Assembly: GCA_002104945.1 (NCBI GenBank)
Contig: MCFH01000058.1
Span: 1-64,000 of the forward strand
Source: Piromyces finnis
Lineage: Eukaryota; Neocallimastigomycota; Neocallimastigomycetes; Neocallimastigales; Neocallimastigaceae
Direction of reading: 5' to 3'
DNA length: 64,000 nucleotides
The first letter of the stretch is position 1. Each line of letters starts with the position of its first letter. Made by a program: the position numbers and the translations under genes. Under the pieces are notes generated by a model that saw only the letters and a list, made by a program, of their open reading frames with translations, was not told where the DNA came from and ran no database searches. Shown in pieces: positions 24,354-35,800 of this stretch.

Positions 24354-24970
24354 TGTAAAGATATCAAACGCCTCAGCTTGATATCTTTAATGTAACTTTA
24401 GCCACAAGTATTATTGTTTAAGTTACACAATTTATATTACAGAAAAAGAAAATGAGACATAATTTATTTATTAATAATTAAAGTTTGAAACAAAATAAAT
24501 TATTAATTTATTTTTAGTGTTTAACAGGTAAATTAAAATTCTCAATTTAAATCCCTAGTTTTAGTATTGTTTTTTCATAGAAACAGATAAATAGTATATA
24601 AACAATAAATGATTAATATATAAATAATACATGGGTACATATTCAAATTGAGTGGTACTTGATTTGAATTGCCTATTTTGTTTTACTAAAATAGTTATAG
24701 TTTAAATATTTTATTAATAATTAAGATTTTAGCATAGGTTTTAAATAATAATATATAGTGAATAAATAGTTATAATATAATATAAATGTTTTTAGGAAAA
24801 ATATAAATAGAAAATATTTTTCATCATTTTATCAATGTAATTGTTATTAATAAAATTTCTATTATAATAAAAGATATTTTTTAATAAAACAATTTTTATT
24901 TTTATTTTAATTTTAGTGTTATTGTAATAGAATAGATATCCTAATCTATTCTTTTAGTGTCAACATTACA
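24354..24970 (+). mobile_element. Family I solo LTR 3
   Basis: 617 bp from TGTAAAGATATC to CAACATTACA. Flanks CTAAA (24349-24353) and CTAGA (24971-24975) match at four of five positions. It interrupts the relic right after the RNase H end. Confidence 0.85.
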
Positions 24971-25351
24971 CTAGACTAATACCGGATGGTAAAAATAATA
25001 CAAAAATTTCATTAGCTACCTTTAATTATAATAATGACTAAACCACTAAAAATAATATTTTAAACTCAAATAAAAATTTCTACTCTAAAAATAATGAAAA
25101 TAGTGAAATACAATCTATTCTTGTAATTTTAATAATTCATGTAATAATGATAAATAAAAATATTAATATTAACTCTTATATTGATAAAAATATTGACTTA
25201 AATAAAATTTTTTGTGTTAATGAAAGTGTATACTCAACTAATAATTCTAAAATTAATAATATTGATTTAAATAATTATATTTCTACTAATAATAATTCAT
25301 ATGAAAATAAAAGTATAAATTTTAAAAATAATATTGATAAAAGCCAGAACG
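24971..25351 (+). pseudogene. Gypsy relic G', Asn-rich spacer (first part)
   Basis: Low-complexity, asparagine-coding AAT/AAC-rich sequence between two I LTRs. The longest open stretch (25147-25356) encodes mainly N, I, S and K. The same character continues at 25970, so this is an interrupted spacer between RNase H and integrase rather than a gene. Confidence 0.6.
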
Positions 25352-25969
25352 TGTAATATTGACACAGAAAGAATAGATTAGGATATTTATTCTATTACAA
25401 TAACACTAAATTTTAAATAAAAAATAAAAATTGTTTTATAAAAATATCTTTTTTATTATAATAGAGATTTTAATAATAACAATTACATTGATAAAATGAT
25501 GAAAAATATTTTCTATTTATATTTTTCCTAAAAACATTTATATTATATTATAACTATTTATTCACTATATATTATTATTTAAAACCTATGCTAAAATCTT
25601 AATTATTAATAAAATATTTAAACTATAACTATTTTAGTAAAACAAAATAGGCAATTCAAATCAAGTACCACTCAATTTGAATATGTACCCATGTATTATT
25701 TATATATTAATCATTTATTGTTTATATACTATTTATCTGTTTCTATGAAAAAACAATACTAAAACTAGGGATTTAAATTGAGAATTTTAATTTACCTGTT
25801 AAACACTAAAAATAAATTAATAATTTATTTTGTTTTAAGCTTTAATTATTAATAAATAAATTATGTTTCATTTTCTTTTTCTGTAATATAATTTGGGTAA
25901 CTTAAACAATAATATTTGTTGCTTAAGTTACATTAAAGATATCAAGCTGAGGCGTTTGATATCTTTACA
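25352..25969 (-). mobile_element. Family I solo LTR 4
   Basis: 618 bp, inverted (TGTAATATTGACAC to GATATCTTTACA). Flanks GAACG (25347-25351) and AAACG (25970-25974) match at four of five positions. Very similar to LTR 3. Confidence 0.85.
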
Positions 25970-27420
25970 AAACGATAATTTTAATTTTGAAAATAATGAA
26001 ATAACTAATATTTGTAATAAAGTAATGAATAATGATAATGATACTACTGACTTAAATGATTTTTGTAACTTTAATAATAATCTAGATATTAATAAAAACA
26101 ATATTCCTAAATTAAATGAAAATATTACAGCTAGTTATTATAATTCTAATATTCATAATAGGCATAATAATATTCATGAATTTGATCCATCTAATATTTT
26201 TAACACTGATAAAAATAATTATTTTAATATATAAAATAAAATAAAAATATCTTCAGTACCATCTGAAAATGAAAAAGATGAATTATTAGACAATTATACT
26301 GACTCAGAAGCGGTACTTGTAACTGACACATCTATTGATACTAGTGAAAATAATTCAAATGAATATCCAGGAAGTAATAAAATTAAAGAATTTTTTAAAA
26401 AGAAAATTATTTTAATAAATGGAACAAAATATTAAAAAGATGGTGACAATATTAGAAAAGTTATTGAAGATAAAAAAGAGAAAATAGAATTACTATTAGC
26501 TGTATTCAATAGGTCATGAAGGATTATATAAAACTTATAATAGATTAAAGAAAAATTATTATTGGAAAAATATGTCTAAAGATGTAGAACTACTTGTAAA
26601 AACTTGTCATAATTGTCAATTGAAGAGGCCTCAACATATTAATAGTGATACTGGACCATTTGCTACAAAACCAGATCTACCATTCACTAGAGTTGGTCTA
26701 GATATTATTGGACCACTTCCAATAACTAAAAATAATAACAGATACATAATAGTACTTGTAGCCTATTTCACCAAATGGGTTGAAGCTGAATCACTAAAGT
26801 CAATTAAATCTATTAATGTTATAAAGTTTCTTACAAATGTAATTTCTAGACATGGTACTCCAGAAATATTAATTACTGATAATGGTCTACAATTCACTTC
26901 TGATGCTACAAAAGGCTTTCTTGACTTATATAGTATATATGTTCAATATTCTAGTACTTATCATCCAGAAACAAATGAACATGTAGAAAATCATAATAGA
27001 GAAATTGTTAAAAATATTCGGCTATTAGGTAACTCAAATAAAGAATGGGACGAAGTTCTTCCATCAGCTTTATTAGCTCTACGTACTTGTAAAAATGAAG
27101 TAACAAAATTTTTTAGCTTTGAATTATATGGTCGTACTGATCTTCAACCATTTGAACTTATGATAGAATATAATAACAAAAATGAATATGAAACTGCAGA
27201 AGAATATTTAATAAATAAATTTACTACACATTAGGAATGAATTATTGAAGTTTCTAAAAATATTCAGAATGTTAATAAATTATGGGAAAATAGAAGAAAA
27301 TAAAAAGTCACAATGAATACTGCATTTTCAGCCGGTGATTTAGTACTTGTTAGAAATTTTTCAAGAAGAAAGCTAGATCCATTTTTCATTTTTCATTTTT
27401 CATTGGACCTTTCTGTCAAA
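25970..27420 (+). pseudogene. Gypsy relic G', Asn-rich spacer and integrase
   Basis: An Asn-rich region (25970-26460) precedes an integrase: zinc-binding part GHEGLYKTYNRLKKNYYW...CHNCQ (26510-26620), catalytic D in VGLDIIGPL, D in ITDNGLQF and E in HVENHNREI (26695-27000). The open part 26572-27234 is 220 aa. Stops at about 26436, 26516 and 27232 and frame changes show decay. Ends in AGDLVLVRNFSRRKLDPF, the post-integrase beta domain. No 3' LTR was recognised. Confidence 0.9.
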
Positions 27421-27888
27421 AAATAAAAAAAAAAACATTTAATTCTTTTTATTTTTATTCTTCTTCTTCTTATTATTATATATCGGTATATTAGTTTATA
27501 ATTTAATATTTATGTGTGGTTTTTAAAATTAAAAAATAACTTTTCTATTTATAATGTTAAAAAATAATGAAATAATTTTATGTATTTTATTTACTATTTA
27601 TTAATTATATAATTATATTATTTATTTTTATGTATTAATTAAATTAATCATATGAAAAGTATAATTTTATTTAATATTATATAAATATATATTTTTTACT
27701 ATTATTAAAATTTTGTTCTTTTCATAATATAAGACATTATTAAATAACTTATATTGAATAATAATAAATATAAATAATAAAAATAAATAAATATAAAATA
27801 ATATATAAATTTATTACATATAAAATTTATTTATACAATTTTTTGTGTTATAAAAGATATCATAATAATATTTAATCATAAAATAATA
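27421..27888. other. AT-rich noncoding stretch
   Basis: Nothing recognisable between the integrase relic and the tRNA pair. It begins with TTTTCATT repeats and A-runs at 27385-27440. Confidence 0.5.
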
Positions 27889-27961
27889 TGCGAAGTGTGA
27901 GGTTCGAACTCACGACCTTAAGATTATGAGACTTACGCGCTGCCGACTGCGCCAACTTCGC
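27889..27961 (-). tRNA. tRNA-Met (CAU), elongator type
   Basis: Cloverleaf readable on the minus strand: acceptor GCGAAGT paired with ACTTCGC, A box GGCGCAGTCGGCAGCGC, anticodon loop CTCATAA, B box AGTTCGAACCTC, discriminator A. No intron. A T-run follows. Its 5' end is only 10 bp from the 3' end of tRNA-Ser on the same strand. Confidence 0.95.
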
Positions 27962-27971
27962 ATAAACACTT

Positions 27972-28053
27972 CGTCACCTGCAGGACTCGAACCTGCGCTC
28001 CCAAAGGGAAATGGCTTAGCAGGCCACCGCGTTAACCACTCCGCCAAAGTGAC
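27972..28053 (-). tRNA. tRNA-Ser (GCU)
   Basis: 82 nt with the long variable arm expected for Ser. Acceptor GTCACTT pairs with AGGTGAC, anticodon loop CTGCTAA, B box GGTTCGAGTCC. No intron. A family A LTR was inserted 13 bp upstream of its 5' end (28067). Confidence 0.96.
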
Positions 28054-28069
28054 TACTTATATCTTTTGT

Positions 28070-28628
28070 TGATACGAAGAAAAATATTATCTTAATTCTA
28101 TAAATGAATATAGAAAGTGATAATATTTGTATCTAAAAAATAATATTTAATAAATAAAATTTAAAGAAAATAAAAATAAATGATTTTTATACTTGTTCAT
28201 TTTCAAGTATTAGTTAGTTTTATAAAATATAGTTTATTTAATTATAAATTTTGATATTTAATAACTCTAGTATTATTAAATATATATTTTATTATTAATA
28301 CATCTCGGTATGTATGTGAATATAATTATAAGTATTATTTTAATAAATTTAATATTATTATCTAATTTTTCTGGATTATTAGGAACATTTTTAAAAATAA
28401 GTAATTCTATCACTATTTATACAAAATTATTATTTTAAGATATAATTATAAACAAATATAAACTATTTAATTTAAAAAGAAATAAACAATTAAATAAACA
28501 AAAAGTTTACATTTATAATTTTTAATTTAATAATTTTATACATGTTAAATATTTTAAATTTTTATCTATATTTTAATTATTATTATTATTATTATTAATT
28601 TATAATTTATAAATTTAATTATTTATCA
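28070..28628. repeat. LTR of element C (left)
   Basis: 559 bp, TGATACGAAG...ATTTATCA. Confidence 0.93.
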
Positions 28629-29443
28629 ATATCTTCGCCCTTAAGATATAACTTCGTCCCTTGAAGTTACGAAAGGAAAAATAATAGATAAAGAATTAAA
28701 TTTTATAAGTAATTAAAGTTCTTCATTTTATTACTTCTTCTTCTTCTTAGGATTTTCTTTTTTCTTTCTTTATATGCATGTTTAATTTTTATTGTCCTCC
28801 ATTAATTTATTTTTAATATATAATTTTCCGGATAGTTTTTAATAGTAGCTGCAGTGTCTTTTTCAAATAATTTTATTCTTCATTTATATCCACATTAATT
28901 AAAGCTTACTTAAGGTTTATTATTATTTAAAGTTTATTTTCTGATACTTTTATTCCATTATCCACAGATTATTTTGAAATTTTTAAAGGCTTTCAGAAGA
29001 GCAGGGCAGTTGGAATATAATGTTTTTCTATATGAGTGAAATATATATTATAATTTTATTATTTTATAATATATAATTGGTATATATTATAATTGATTAT
29101 GGATTTATAATTGAATTATATTATAATGTTTTTGTATTATAATACTAATTTTATTTTAAATAATTTGAATATTTAAAATTTTGATATTAATGTTATTTAT
29201 TTAATTATTGGAATTAAATATTTGTGAAATTTTTTTTTTATATATATTAATAATATATTGGAATAAATTAATATATATTGTTGAAGTATTGTTAATTCCG
29301 ATTTTTAATTAATTCTGAAATTAATTAAATTTTGTTAAAACTGATGCAGTAGTAGTAGTTTTCTATGGGGAACAGAGAGGTTCACGTAATTCCCTCCGGC
29401 CTTAAGACTAGCTACTCAGTAGATTTTTGGATTCTCCACCATT

Positions 29444-30002
29444 TGATACGTAGAAAAATATTATCTTAATTCTATAAATGAATATAGAAAGTGATAATAT
29501 TTGTATCTAAAAAATAATATTTAATAAATAAAATTTAAAGAAAATAAAAATAAATGATTTTTATACTTGTTCATTTTCAAGTATTAGTTAGTTTTATAAA
29601 ATATAGTTTATTTAATTATAAATTTTGATATTTAATAACTCTAGTATTATTAAATATATATTTTATTATTAATACATCTCGGTATGTATGTGAATATAAT
29701 TATAAGTATTATTTTAATAAATTTAATATTATTATCTAATTTTTCTGGATTATTAGGAACATTTTTAAAAATAAGTAATTCTATCACTATTTATACAAAA
29801 TTATTATTTTAAGATATAATTATAAACAAATATAAACTATTTAATTTAAAAAGAAATAAACAATTAAATAAACAAAAAGTTTACATTTATAATTTTTAAT
29901 TTAATAATTTTATACATGTTAAATATTTTAAATTTTTATCTATATTTTAATTATTATTATTATTATTATTAATTTATAATTTATAAATTTAATTATTTAT
30001 CA
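29444..30002. repeat. LTR of element C (right)
   Basis: 559 bp, TGATACGTAG...ATTTATCA. Nearly identical to the left LTR, so the insertion is recent. Confidence 0.93.
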
Positions 30003-30509
30003 TTGTAAGAAATATTTGTGGCCATAAGTTTGCCCACAAATATTTCAATTGAAACCATATATTCTGGTCACCATTTATTGGCCAGATATATGTATAACCA
30101 TATATTAATGGTTATTAATTAAATAGGAAGTTTATTTACTTTACCCAATCAAGTGGTAAAGAAAATAAACTAATATAGTTAAATAGTATAGTTGAAACTA
30201 ACGTTAAATACTTTAGCGTTAGTATTAAAGTAAATTAGTAGCTATAATAATAATTAATGTATATAATTATAATTAATAAATAAAAGATATAATTAATATA
30301 AAATTATTTAAGTAAACATTATTTCATAAAATCTTTATACATTTGTTTGTAATTATTTTAGTGTTATAATATTTATTTTATTTCTTTTATTATTTTTTAT
30401 AAAACTTTATTTAGTTATTAACTCGTATAGAGAGGTAATAACTAACTTAATTAGCTAAATATTAATAACTTATTAACTAATATTATAAAAACACCTTTTA
30501 CATCTTTTT

Positions 30510-31321
30510 TGATAAATAATGAAATTAATAAATATAAAATTATTATTAAACCTGATTTTTAAGTTAACCCTAAAAGTAACTTAAAACAAGTTATAGTTTA
30601 ATTAAGTACTTTACCAAAATTCTTAAATAAAATTAATCCTAAACACTACATATATTTTGATTATTGAAAGAAAATAATAAACTTTAATTAATCGAGATCA
30701 AAATATATAACTCTTGTTAAATTAATTGTTAAATTAAATATTTAATAACTTCGTTAGTAAATTACACTTTAAAAGTAAACAAATATAATAATTCATGTTA
30801 TAAAATAATATAATTAAACACCTTTATTAAAACATTAAAAATAATTATTACTTTAATTAATTGTAAAATAAACAACTTTTTATATTCTTTAACTTTTAAT
30901 TATTTCTTTTATTGTTATTTCTAATTACTTTTATTACTTTTATTGTAAATAGTTATTAATTTTATTGTTTTAATGTAAATAGTTTAAATTTAAAAGAAAA
31001 TATAAATACATGTAAATATTCTTATTTTAATCATTATTATTATTATTAATAAAGAAATATTATATAGTTAGATTAATATTTTATAATTTTAATAATCACT
31101 TTTATACTTAAATAAATAAAAATTTTAAATATTTAAATATTAGAAAAACAAGTGTTTCTAATAAAACAATTTAGTGTTTTAACAAAACAATTTTATTAAT
31201 TTTTATAAAAACGATTTTAAATCTTAATCAATATAACTTATATAGTTATAACAAAAGATATAATATAATAATCACTTTTTGAAGTAAAATTCAAAATTAA
31301 GATTATTATCAAATTATATCA
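30510..31321 (+). mobile_element. Family D solo LTR 1
   Basis: 812 bp, TGATAAATAATG to AATTATATCA. Matches 58927-59738 closely and has the same length. Flanked by TTTTT on both sides, an uninformative homopolymer. Inserted 7 bp beyond the A solo LTR. Confidence 0.88.
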
Positions 31322-31325
31322 TTTT

Positions 31326-31615
31326 TGATAAATAATGAAATCAATAAATATAAAATTATTATTAAACCTGATTTTTAAGTTAACCCTAAAAGTAACTTAA
31401 AATAAGTTATAGACTGCATATATTTTGATTATTGAAAGAAAATAATAAACTTTAATTAATCGAGATCAAAATATATAACTTTTGTTAAATTAATTGTTAA
31501 ATTAAATATTTAATAACTTCGTTAGTAAATTACACTTTAAAAGTAAACAAATATAATAATTCATGTTATAAAATAATATAATTAAACACCTTTATTAAAA
31601 CATTAAAAATAATTA
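31326..31615 (+). mobile_element. Family D LTR 2, internally deleted and truncated
   Basis: Starts TGATAAATAATG directly after D LTR 1. It lacks about 60 bp present in D1 after GTTATAG (31412) and is cut off by the E element at 31616. Confidence 0.82.
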
Positions 31616-32449
31616 TGTAAAATATTGTATTAATAGAATAATGTATTTAATACGTATTTAAAATAATGTATAATGTATTAAATTAATGTACCGTAAATTT
31701 TCATAAAATTTATATCACAATACATTAACATAAATTTATGTAAATTTTATTTTAATTACAAAAATTTATATCACAATACATTAACATAAATTTATGTAAA
31801 ATTTAATTTTATGATAAGATAAAGTTTTTGATAATAAAATAAAATTTTAAATTAAATAAATTTTAACCAATAAATATTTTAGATAATAAAAAATTTTTTT
31901 ATAAACTAAGCCTCAAAATTAGAAATAAATAAATTGAATATATGTTTGAAATATAATCAACCATATAGTAAATAAATCAAAACTTTATTTTAAGTTTAGA
32001 AAATTCTTTAGTAAATAAATTGAATTTAAATAGTTTAATACAAATAATTTCTTTTAATAAATGTATAAATGTAAACAATGTAAAATTATAATATTAAAAC
32101 ATGTATATTAGAATTTATTCAATTTATTTAAAAAGTATAAATAAAGAAAATTTTTCAACTATTGAAACGATAGTTGGAAAATCGTATAGGTTAATTTTGT
32201 TTAGATAAATTAACATTAGTTTATAATTAGTTTATAGTTTAGATTAATAATTTTAGTTTTAAATAAATATAAATTGATTACCTAGTGAGGGCTCTGGTAA
32301 AATATCCTTCACGGTAAAGTAATCAACGGTTGTTTAGTTAGTATAGTTTTAAAAATAAAATATAAATAAATAAAAATTATTATTAAAAATAATTAGTTTA
32401 ATTGTTAGTTTAGTGTTGTATACAAACCTGAACTTTAGAATATTTTACA
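31616..32449 (+). repeat. 5' LTR of element E
   Basis: Contains TATAAATA at 32136-32143 and a predicted transcript start AGTTGGAAAAT at 32172-32182, about 36 bp downstream. Confidence 0.95.
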
Positions 32450-32460
32450 ATTTTCCAACT
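32450..32460 (+). promoter_or_regulatory. Self-priming primer-binding site of element E
   Basis: ATTTTCCAACT directly abuts the LTR and is the exact reverse complement of AGTTGGAAAAT at 32172-32182. No tRNA-type TGG PBS is present. This matches the Tf1 mechanism, where the first 11 nt of the mRNA prime minus-strand synthesis. Confidence 0.85.
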
Positions 32461-32866
32461 TATTAGAATAGAAAGTTCACCTTTGTATACGAATAGTAAT
32501 AGAAAAAAAATTAATAATTAATTATAGTGAGAATTTAATAATAGATTAAATTCGGGGATTATATAAAAAATATTAATAATAAAAAAAAAAAAAATTTTTT
32601 TTTGTTAGAAATTAATTTTAGTTAATTTCGGGGTATTTTAAAATTATTTGGTATAGAATAATTTGTTGTTAAAATAGTTTAATAGTTAATAATTAATAAA
32701 TAGTAATAATATAAAAATACTAGTTTAGTTAATAATATATAATACATTATTTGGTTTTAGTTATTAATAAGAAAGTTTAAAATAAGTATAGAAAATAAAG
32801 TTGAGCAAATTAAATAATTGGGATATTAAATATTGGTTGACTATTTGTTGTTTATTAAGTAGTAAT
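32461..32866 (+). other. 5' leader of element E
   Basis: About 400 bp of AT-rich leader with an A-then-T homopolymer stretch near 32580-32605. No gene seen. Confidence 0.7.
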
Positions 32867-35800
32867 ATGAGTACTAGATATAGAATGTTAGACAACCGTG
32901 ACGATGGAATAGCTGGAGTCAGTGACGCAGGCTCTGAGGCGAGTTCCATGATGGATATTGAGGATGAGACTGGTAAAAGCGTTAACACCAGGGGAAAACT
33001 CATCCCAAAACCTCCAAGATTTTCGGGAAAAAGAAGTGAACTTCTTTACTTCCTGGCAAGATTGGAGAAATACTTTAAATATAACTTGGAAGAAGATGCT
33101 ACCGACGCCTACAAGCTGGATATCTTGGGATGCTACCTGGAAGGAACCGTCGCCGAATGGTTTGCCGACTTAGAAAGAGAAGAAAGCCCCCTGTTGAACT
33201 CTTACGAAGACTTTATCGAGGCAATGAAGGCTCGCTACAAAACTTGCAACAGTGCCGATGTAGCCAATAGTCGACTTGCAAAATTGAAGTCAAGTCAATT
33301 CAAGAACGTCATGGACTACTGCGAAGAATTTGAAAAGATGGCTAGAGACTCGTCTTTTAACGATGAAGCGAAAATCCATTTCTTTATGGAAGGTTTACCA
33401 ACTTCAGTCAAGGAAAAAGCTAAGCTCCTTTACCCAAGAATTAGGAAGTTAACTGAGTTAATTAATGTCGTTGCTGCCAATATAGAATTAGAATGGAAAG
33501 TCTTTGGAAAAGATCCTATGGATGTCGACGGAAAGAAGAACCGAAGATATAACAGAGACTTAGGATCAAGGTACCTCTCTTATGGTGTAAAATATAGAAA
33601 TTATATAGACCAAGAAAGCCCCACTACCTCAGTTAAACCAAGAAAATGTTTCTTCTGCAAAAGGACTGGACATGTTAAAAAGGATTGTCCTCAACTTAAG
33701 GATAAGGTTATAAATAGACCAAAAGCATTCATGGCTACTACCGCTGGAAGAAGAATGTTAAATGTTTACGATATTCTGTTACAAGTTAATAATGGTGTTT
33801 ATCTTAAGGCTCTTGTGGATTCTGGTTCGGACTTGGACTTTTTGGATTGGAAGGCCGTTGATAAGTACAAGATTCCATTCCAAAGAATGTTTAAGGATAA
33901 ATATGTTGAAGGTATAGGTGGTAATGGATTCTTGAAGTATGAAACAATTCCTTTGATCATGAATATCAAGAATCATAAGGAATCCATTCAATTCTACCTT
34001 ACCGATCTTCCTTCTGGTATTTCTGTTATTTTGGGTAAGAATTGGTTAAGAAAACATGATCCTACAATTAGCTTCAAGGATCAAACTCTAGAATTTAAGT
34101 CCAAATTCTGTTCTTTAAATTGCTGTGCTACTCCAGAAGAAATGGAAAAAAGAAGCAAAGAAGAAGAATTGTCCAAGGAAGAAGAAAGAAGAAAAGAGAA
34201 GGAACTAGTACAGGAAATACTCAATAATTATAAAAATAGTTTAAAAATTAGAGATAGTGAAATTACGAACAAAGAAAATATAAAAATTATAGATAAAAAT
34301 AAGAATTCATGTATTAAAAAGAAATGTAGTAAAAACTTAAAATTAAATAAAAAGAATGTTCAAAAGTATATTGTATGTAGTGTTATTTCAAATGAAGGAA
34401 ATAAAGGTGAAGATGTTGAAGAAAGTGCTGTAGAAATTCCTGATGTATATAAGGAATTTGAAAGTGTATTTGATGAAGTTGAGTGTAATGAACTACCTCC
34501 ACATCGAATATACGATTGTAAAATAAGATTGAAAGATAAAGATAACTTATTTTATGGTCCGTTATACCCTTTGACAGAAGAAGAAAGGAATACGTTAAAG
34601 GAGTATATTTCTGAAAATTTAGAAAAAGGATTTATTAGACCGTCTACTTCACCTGCCGGAGCACCTGTGCTGTTCGTTAGGAAAAAGGATGGGACTTTAA
34701 GATTGTGTGTTGACTACCGAAGACTCAATGAAAACACAATCAGGGATTCATATCCATTACCTCTCATATCCGAATTATTCGATAGATTAAGAGAAGCAAA
34801 AGTCTTTACTAAACTTTATCTCAAGTCTGCTTATAATCTAGTTCGAATAAATGAAGGTGATGAATATAAAACTGCATTTAGGACAAGATTTGGTCACTTT
34901 GAATATCTTGTCATGCCGTTTGGGTTGAAAAACGCTCCTGCAACTTTCCAACATTTTATCAATGATGTTCTCGGGGAATACTTGGATGAATTCGCTTTTT
35001 CTTATATTGATGATATTCTTATCTATTCGAAAAACTTAGAAGAACATCGAAAGCACGTAAAGAAAGTTCTTCAAAGATTAAAAGAAAATGGTTTATATGC
35101 AAAACTTAGTAAATGCGAATTTGAAACTTCAGAAACTACTTTCTTAGGGCATGTTATCTCAGATAAAGGAATCTCTATGGATCCAAAGAAGGTTAAAGCT
35201 ATTATGGAATGGCCTGTACCAACATCTGTTAAAGAAGTGCAATCATTTATCGGATTATGTAATTATTATAGAAGATTTATTCCAAACTTTGCTGGTATTG
35301 CTAAACCGTTACATAATCTAACAAAGAAAGATGTTAAATTTCATTGGTCAGAAGAATGTAATGAAGCTTTTTGTACTTTAAAGAAATTCTTTACCGAAGA
35401 ACCAATTTTAATTCATGCTGATCCTGAATTACCTTTTGTGGTTGAGACAGATGCAAGTAATTTTGCAATTGGTGCTGTATTGTCTCAAAGGTTACCGAAT
35501 AATAATGAACTTCATCCAATTTGTTATTATTCAAGAGGATTGACTAAATCGGAAAAGAATTATCCTATTTATGATAAGGAACTTTTGGCTGTTATTGAAG
35601 CTTTGAAACAATGGAGACACTACTTAGAAGGAGCCAAGCATCAATTTATGATCTATACGGATCATAAAAATCTTACCTTTCCTAGGAAGCCTGAACTATT
35701 GTCGCAAAGACAAATTCGCTGGAATTTGTTTTTGACCCGTTATGATTTCAAAATACAATATAGACCGGGTAAAGAAGGTGGAAAACCTGATGCTTTTTCA

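Larger units (their letters stand above)
28070..30002. mobile_element. Short non-coding LTR element C (TRIM/LARD-like)
   Basis: Two 559-bp LTRs (28070-28628 and 29444-30002), one base apart in the part I compared, flank 815 bp without ORFs. Ends are TGATAC...TATCA. Target duplication TTGT (28066-28069 and 30003-30006) is 4 bp. Read on the minus strand, the base after the inner LTR edge begins AATGGTGGAGAATCC, a TGG-type tRNA-primed PBS whose first nine bases fit the 3' end plus CCA of the tRNA-Trp gene at 42887. A purine-rich AAGGGCGAAG lies before the other LTR. Non-autonomous; the helper element is unknown. Confidence 0.82.
28067..30502 (+). mobile_element. Family A solo LTR at tRNA-Ser, split by element C
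   Basis: The A LTR proper is TGT at 28067-28069 plus 30007-30502. The C element with its 4-bp duplication (28070-30006) sits in its first bases. With C removed the LTR has a perfect 5-bp target duplication TCTTT (28062-28066 and 30503-30507). It lies 13 bp upstream of the mature 5' end of tRNA-Ser and points away from it. Confidence 0.88.

Noticed and set aside
25147-25356. 69-aa Asn-rich protein
   Set aside because: It is part of the interrupted G' pol spacer, with no start context or domain of its own.
32801-32866. Start of element E polyprotein at 32801
   Set aside because: The codon there is TTG. The first ATG in frame is 32867 and the upstream residues have no Gag similarity.
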